From assembly GCA_023375675.1 (NCBI GenBank), contig JALQBC010000088.1, positions 1-48,124 of the forward strand: a DNA stretch of 48,124 nucleotides. The letters run 5' to 3'. Shown here one piece after another: positions 43,340 through 48,124 of this stretch (its first letter is position 1; each line of letters begins with the position of its first letter). Made by a program: the position numbers and the translations under genes. Below the pieces are notes generated by a model, which made no database searches, was not told the origin of the DNA, and saw only the letters and a program-made list of their open reading frames with translations. Source of the DNA: Cytospora piceicola (taxonomy: Eukaryota > Ascomycota > Sordariomycetes > Diaporthales > Cytosporaceae).

Positions 43340-43650
43340 CCTTCCGTTAGGAAGGTTGATGTTTGTTTTACAAGGCGGGCGAGCACATAGAAAAATTGTT
43401 GCCCTTGAGATGTGTGCTACCTGTTTTTGATTCTGATTGGCTCTGAATTACAATCATGCTGATTCGCTACAGCACCTGTCTAGAGCATCTGATTGGCTGT
43501 GAAAAACAGTGATTTTAGCCGTCGAACGGCTAAGAGAACTAGAGATTGTTAAGTCTTTTAATGCCTGCCGGAAGACCTACGGTTACTTTAAGGCCTAGAT
43601 AAGGTCGGACCTACGATAAGGCTTTTTACTGTAGACCTTAGGTTCGAACT
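43340..43650 (+). repeat. 311-bp module A, copy 1
   Basis: Starts with the palindrome CCTTCCGTTAGGAAGG and includes attggctctgaattac, two gattggct strings, and the inverted repeat TTAGCCGTCGAACGGCTAA (about 43515-43533). Copy 2 is highly similar with only scattered substitutions and compensating single-base indels. Translation shows stops in every frame. Confidence 0.9.
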
Positions 43651-44319
43651 AAGATGCACGCTCGAGTTTTAATCCGATTAAGACGTACTTACCTAAATCT
43701 GAATCTATAGAAAAAGAGCTATTAAACGGTATATTTTATTAAATCGTAGCCCTTAAAGTAGGCTTACTATTAAAGCTAATAGTTCTAATTCTTTAGGTTT
43801 TTTAAGTTTCTTAGGTTCTTAACCCGAACCCTAGCCTTTCCCTCCCTTCCTCTTTACTTACCTAAGCCTTTAGGTTCGAACTAAGATGCACGCTCGAGTT
43901 TTAATCCGATTAAAACGTACCTACCTAAATCTGAATCTATAGAAAAAGGGCTATTAAACGGTATATTTAATTAAATCGTAGCCCTTAAGGTAGGCTTACT
44001 ATTAAAGCTAATAGTTTTAATTCTGTAAGTTCTTAAGGTTCTTAACCCGAACCCTAGCCTTTCCCTTCCTCTTTACTTACTTAAGCCTTTAGGCTTATAC
44101 TAAGATGTACGCTCGAGTTTTAATCCGATTAAGACGAACTTACTTAAATCTGAATCTGTAGAAACAGGGCTATTAAACGGTATATTTAATTAAATCGTAG
44201 CCTTTAAGGTAGGCTTACTATTAAAGCTAATAGTTTTAATTCTGTAAGTTCTTAAGGTTCTTAACCCGAACCCTAGCCTTTCCCTCCTTTCTTCTTTACC
44301 GAAGGCTTATATAAGCCTT
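43651..44319 (+). repeat. Triplet of ~220-bp sub-repeats, unit 1
   Basis: Each copy starts near aagatgcacgctcgagtttt (43651, 43883, 44102; periods 232 and 219), carries aaacggtatatttaatta and ggcttactattaaagctaat, and ends in ttaacccgaaccctagcctt followed by a C/T-rich tail. Confidence 0.9.
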
Positions 44320-44324
44320 TAGAT

Positions 44325-45265
<941 letters not shown>

Positions 45266-45272
45266 ATTATCT

Positions 45273-45354
45273 CGCCGCTTAAGGCTGCGGAGGAGACGAT
45301 AGAGTAACGCCCGAAGGGCGTTACTCTATCGGATCCGGAGCAGCTTAAGCGGCG
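45273..45354. repeat. 82-bp near-perfect palindrome (hairpin)
   Basis: Left arm from CGCCGCTTAAGGCTGC to GATAGAGTAACGCCC, loop GAA at about 45313-45315, right arm GGGCGTTACTCTATC to GCAGCTTAAGCGGCG. Arms are about 39-40 bp with a small mismatched region near the GGATCCGG of the right arm. GC-rich island in otherwise AT-rich satellite. Confidence 0.93.
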
Positions 45355-45480
45355 TATTTAACTATCTAACTAAATAGCTATTAAATTTCCGATCCTTCTT
45401 AACGGAAGGCCTTCTCGGCAGGCGGTCCTACCGCCGTTCCCCAGTTATAAAAAGTAAAACTTTATATACCGGTATATATG

Positions 45481-45791
45481 CCTTCCGTTAGGAAGGTTGA
45501 TGTTTGTTTTACAAGGCGGGCGAGCACAATAGAAAAATTGTTGCCCTTGAGATTGTACTACCTGTTTTTGATTCTGATTAGCTCTGAATTACAATCATGC
45601 TGATTCGCTATAGCACCCGTCTAGAGCATCTAATTGGCTGTGAAAAGCAGTGATTTTAGCCGTCGAACGGCTAAGAGAACTAGAGATTGTTAGGCCTTTT
45701 AATGCCTGCCGGAAGACCTACGGTTACTTTAAGGCCTAGATAAGGTCGGACCTACGATAAGGCTTTTTACCGTAGACCTTAGGTTCGAACT
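45481..45791 (+). repeat. 311-bp module A, copy 2
   Basis: Same length and order as copy 1 (43340-43650). Distance from module start to first sub-repeat is 311 bp in both. Differences include agcacaatag versus agcacatag and several transitions. Confidence 0.9.
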
Positions 45792-46450
45792 AAGATGTAC
45801 GCTCGAGTTTTAATCCGATTAAGAAGAACTTACCTAAATCTGAAACTTAAGAAAAAAGGCTATTAAACGGTATATTTAATTAAATCGTAGCCCTTAAGGT
45901 AGGCTTACTATTAAAGCTAATAGTCTTAATTCCTTAGGTTTCTAAAGTTCTTAACCCGAACCCTAGCCTTTCCTTCTTCCGAAGGCTTATATAAGCCTTT
46001 AAGTTTATATTAAGATGCACGCTCGAGTTTTAATCCGATTAAATAAAGCTAACTTAAATTTAAATCTATAGAGAAAGGGCTATTAAACAGTATATTTAAT
46101 TAAATCGTAGCTCTTAAAGTAGGCTTACTATTAAAGCTAATAGTTTTAATTCTGTAAGTTCTTAAGGTTCTTAACCCGAACCCTAGCCTTTCCCTTCTTC
46201 TTTACTTACTTAGGCCTTTAAGTTTATACTAAGATGCACGCTCGAGCTTTAATCCGATTAAATAAAGCTAACTTAAATCTAAATCTATAGAGTAAGGGCT
46301 ATTAAACGGTATATTTCATTAAATTATAGCCTTTAAGGTAGGCTTACTATTAAAGCTAATAGTTCTAATTCTGTAAGTTTTTAAAGTTCTTAACCCGAAC
46401 CTTAGCCTTTCCCTTCCTTTTTCTTTACTAAAGGCTTATATAAGCTTTTA
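45792..46450 (+). repeat. Triplet of ~220-bp sub-repeats, unit 2
   Basis: Copies start at 45792, 46012 and 46231 (periods 220 and 219). The second and third copies share aataaagctaacttaaat, absent from unit 1, so the copies within a unit have partly homogenised. Confidence 0.9.
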
Positions 46451-46454
46451 GATT

Positions 46455-47309
46455 TAAATTAAGTAAGTAAGTAAGTAACTAAGTAGGTAAGTAAGTAAGT
46501 AAGTAGGTTAGTTAGTAAGTTAGTTAGTAAGTTAGTTAATAAGTTAGTTAATAAGTTAACTAGTAAGTAGATTCGCTATTAAATAAGTAAATAAGTAAGT
46601 AAGTAGGTAAGTAAGTAAGTTAGTTAGTTAGTAAGTTAGCTAGTAAGTTAGCTAATAAAGTAGTTAATAAAGTAGCTAGTAATTTAGTTATTTAATTATT
46701 AAGTAATTAATTAACTAAGTAACTAAGTAGGTTAGTTAGTAAGTAAGTAGGTAAGTAAGTAAGTAAGTTAGCTAGTAAAGTAGTTAGTAAAGTAGCTAGT
46801 AATTTAAGTATCTAATATTTAAGTAAGTAAGTAAATAAGTAAGTAAGTAGGTAAGTAAGTACGTAAGCTATTTAGTAAGTTAACTATTAACTAAGTAAAT
46901 AAGTAAGTAAGTAAGTAGGTAAGTAAGTTAGCTAGTAAGTTAGCTAGTAAGTTAACTAGTAAGTTAGTTAGTAAGTTAGCTAATAAGTTAGCTAGTAAGT
47001 TAGCTAGTAAGTAAATTAGCTATTAAATAAGTAAATAAGTAAGTAAGTAAGCTATTTAGTAAGTTAGCTATTAAGTAAGTAAGTAAGTAAGTAGGTAGGT
47101 AGGTAAGTAAGTAAGTAAGTAGGTAAACTAGTACGTTAGCTAGTAAGTTAGCTAGTAAGTTAGCTAGTTAGTTAGCTAGCTAATTATAAAGTAATTAAGT
47201 AAATAAGAAAATAAGTAGGTAGGTAAGTTAGTTAGTAAGTTAGTTACTAAGTTAGTTAGAAAGTAAATTCGCTATTAAATAAGTAAATAAGTAAGTAAGT
47301 TAGTTAGTT

Positions 47310-47348
<39 letters not shown>

Positions 47349-48116
47349 TAGTTACTTAATAACTAAGCTATTAAATATATAAATAAGTAAATAGGTAAGT
47401 AAAGAAGTAAGTAAATAAATAATTAAGTTAGCTAGTATATTAAATATTAAATTAATTAGTAAATAAGTAAATAAGTAAGTAGATAACTAAGTAAGTAGAT
47501 ATATAAGTAAGTTAGCTAATATATTAGCTAGTAAGGTAGCTAGTTAGTTAGCTAGTTAATTATTAAGTAAGTAACTAAGTAAGTTAATTAATATATTAGC
47601 TAGTAAGGTAGCTATTAAAGTAGCTAGTTAGCTATTAAGTAAGTAAGTAGGTAGGTAAGTAAGTAAGTAAGTAGGTAAGTAAATAAGTAAGTTAGCTAGT
47701 AAGTAACTTCGCTATTAAATAAGTAAATAAGTAATTAAATAGGTAAGTAAGTAACTAAGTAGGTAGGTAAGTAAGTAGGTAAGTAAGTAAGTAAGTAAGT
47801 AAGTAGGCTAGTTTGCTAGTAAATTAGCTAGTAAGTTAGTAAGTAAATAAGTAAGTAGGCTAGTTCGCTAGTAAATTAGCTAGTAAGTTAGTAAGTAAGT
47901 AAGTAAGTTAATAGGTAAGTAAGTAGGTTAGCTAGTAAATTAGCTATTAAAGTAACTAGTAAGTAAGTAAATAAATAAGTAAGTAAGTAAGTAAGTAGGT
48001 AAGTTAATAAGTAAGTAAGTTAATAAGTAAGTAAGTTAGTAAGTTAGTAAGTAAGTAAGTAAATATATAAATTAGCTAATAAAGTAGTTAGTTATAAAGT
48101 AAATAAATAAATATTT
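46455..48116 (+). repeat. Degenerate TAAG satellite block, unit 2
   Basis: About 1.66 kb, roughly 700 bp longer than the block of unit 1. More interrupted than block 1, with many ttagctagtaag and ctattaaataagtaaa variants. The hairpin start CGCCGCTT follows at 48117. Confidence 0.92.
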
Positions 48117-48124
48117 CGCCGCTT

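Noticed and set aside
43340..43650. Module A as a transposon coding remnant
   Set aside because: All frames contain stops and no transposase or polymerase motif is seen in either copy.

Overview
This window is nuclear DNA of a filamentous ascomycete (Pezizomycotina, most likely a Sordariomycete). Genes are dense and on both strands. They carry short 50-120 nt spliceosomal introns with GTAAGT-type donors and CTAAC/CTGAC branch points. Several proteins have typically fungal architectures (SLA1, YEA4-type transporter, BRCT-containing PolX, 14-TM DHA2 transporter). I inferred exon structures by hand from splice signals, frame continuity and family knowledge; no alignment was run.

Layout. 0.2-2.0 kb: PP2A B-type regulatory subunit (6 exons). 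2.0-5.1 kb: long spacer with a possible decayed gene. 5.1-6.5 kb: UDP-GlcNAc transporter (YEA4 type). 7.1-10.2 kb: AMP deaminase. 10.6-11.3 kb: small membrane protein of unknown role. 12.4-16.1 kb: endocytic adaptor SLA1. 17.5-17.9 kb: small secreted Gly/Val repeat protein. 18.6-19.7 kb (minus): TLC-domain membrane protein. 20.5-21.8 kb: PTC7-like PP2C phosphatase. 22.4-23.0 kb (minus): broken GNAT acetyltransferase. 23.6-23.9 kb: 82-residue conserved-looking small protein. 25.2-26.1 kb: riboflavin synthase RIB5. 26.3-28.1 kb (minus): MUS81 nuclease. 29.1-30.9 kb: phosphoacetylglucosamine mutase PCM1. 32.1-33.5 kb (minus): type I arginine methyltransferase. 34.3-36.7 kb (minus): family X DNA polymerase. 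37.8-39.5 kb: MFS transporter.

From 39.5 kb the character changes. Protein genes almost disappear, the DNA is AT-richer, and telomere-like snippets and inverted repeats appear. There is one intron-containing tRNA-Asp and a partial tRNA-like element. From about 43.34 kb to the end the window is a higher-order repeat array: a 311-bp module, three ~220-bp sub-repeats, 0.9-1.7 kb of degenerate TAAG tetranucleotide satellite, and an 82-bp near-perfect hairpin. One complete unit and most of a second are seen, and the last bases begin the next hairpin. This looks like subtelomeric or other heterochromatic macrosatellite DNA and is the most unusual part of the window.

The genes are mostly unrelated housekeeping genes, not an operon or biosynthetic cluster. 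Two links stand out. PCM1 (makes GlcNAc-1-P) and the YEA4-type transporter (moves UDP-GlcNAc) both serve chitin and glycan synthesis. MUS81 and the PolX polymerase both serve DNA repair, and lie 6 kb apart.
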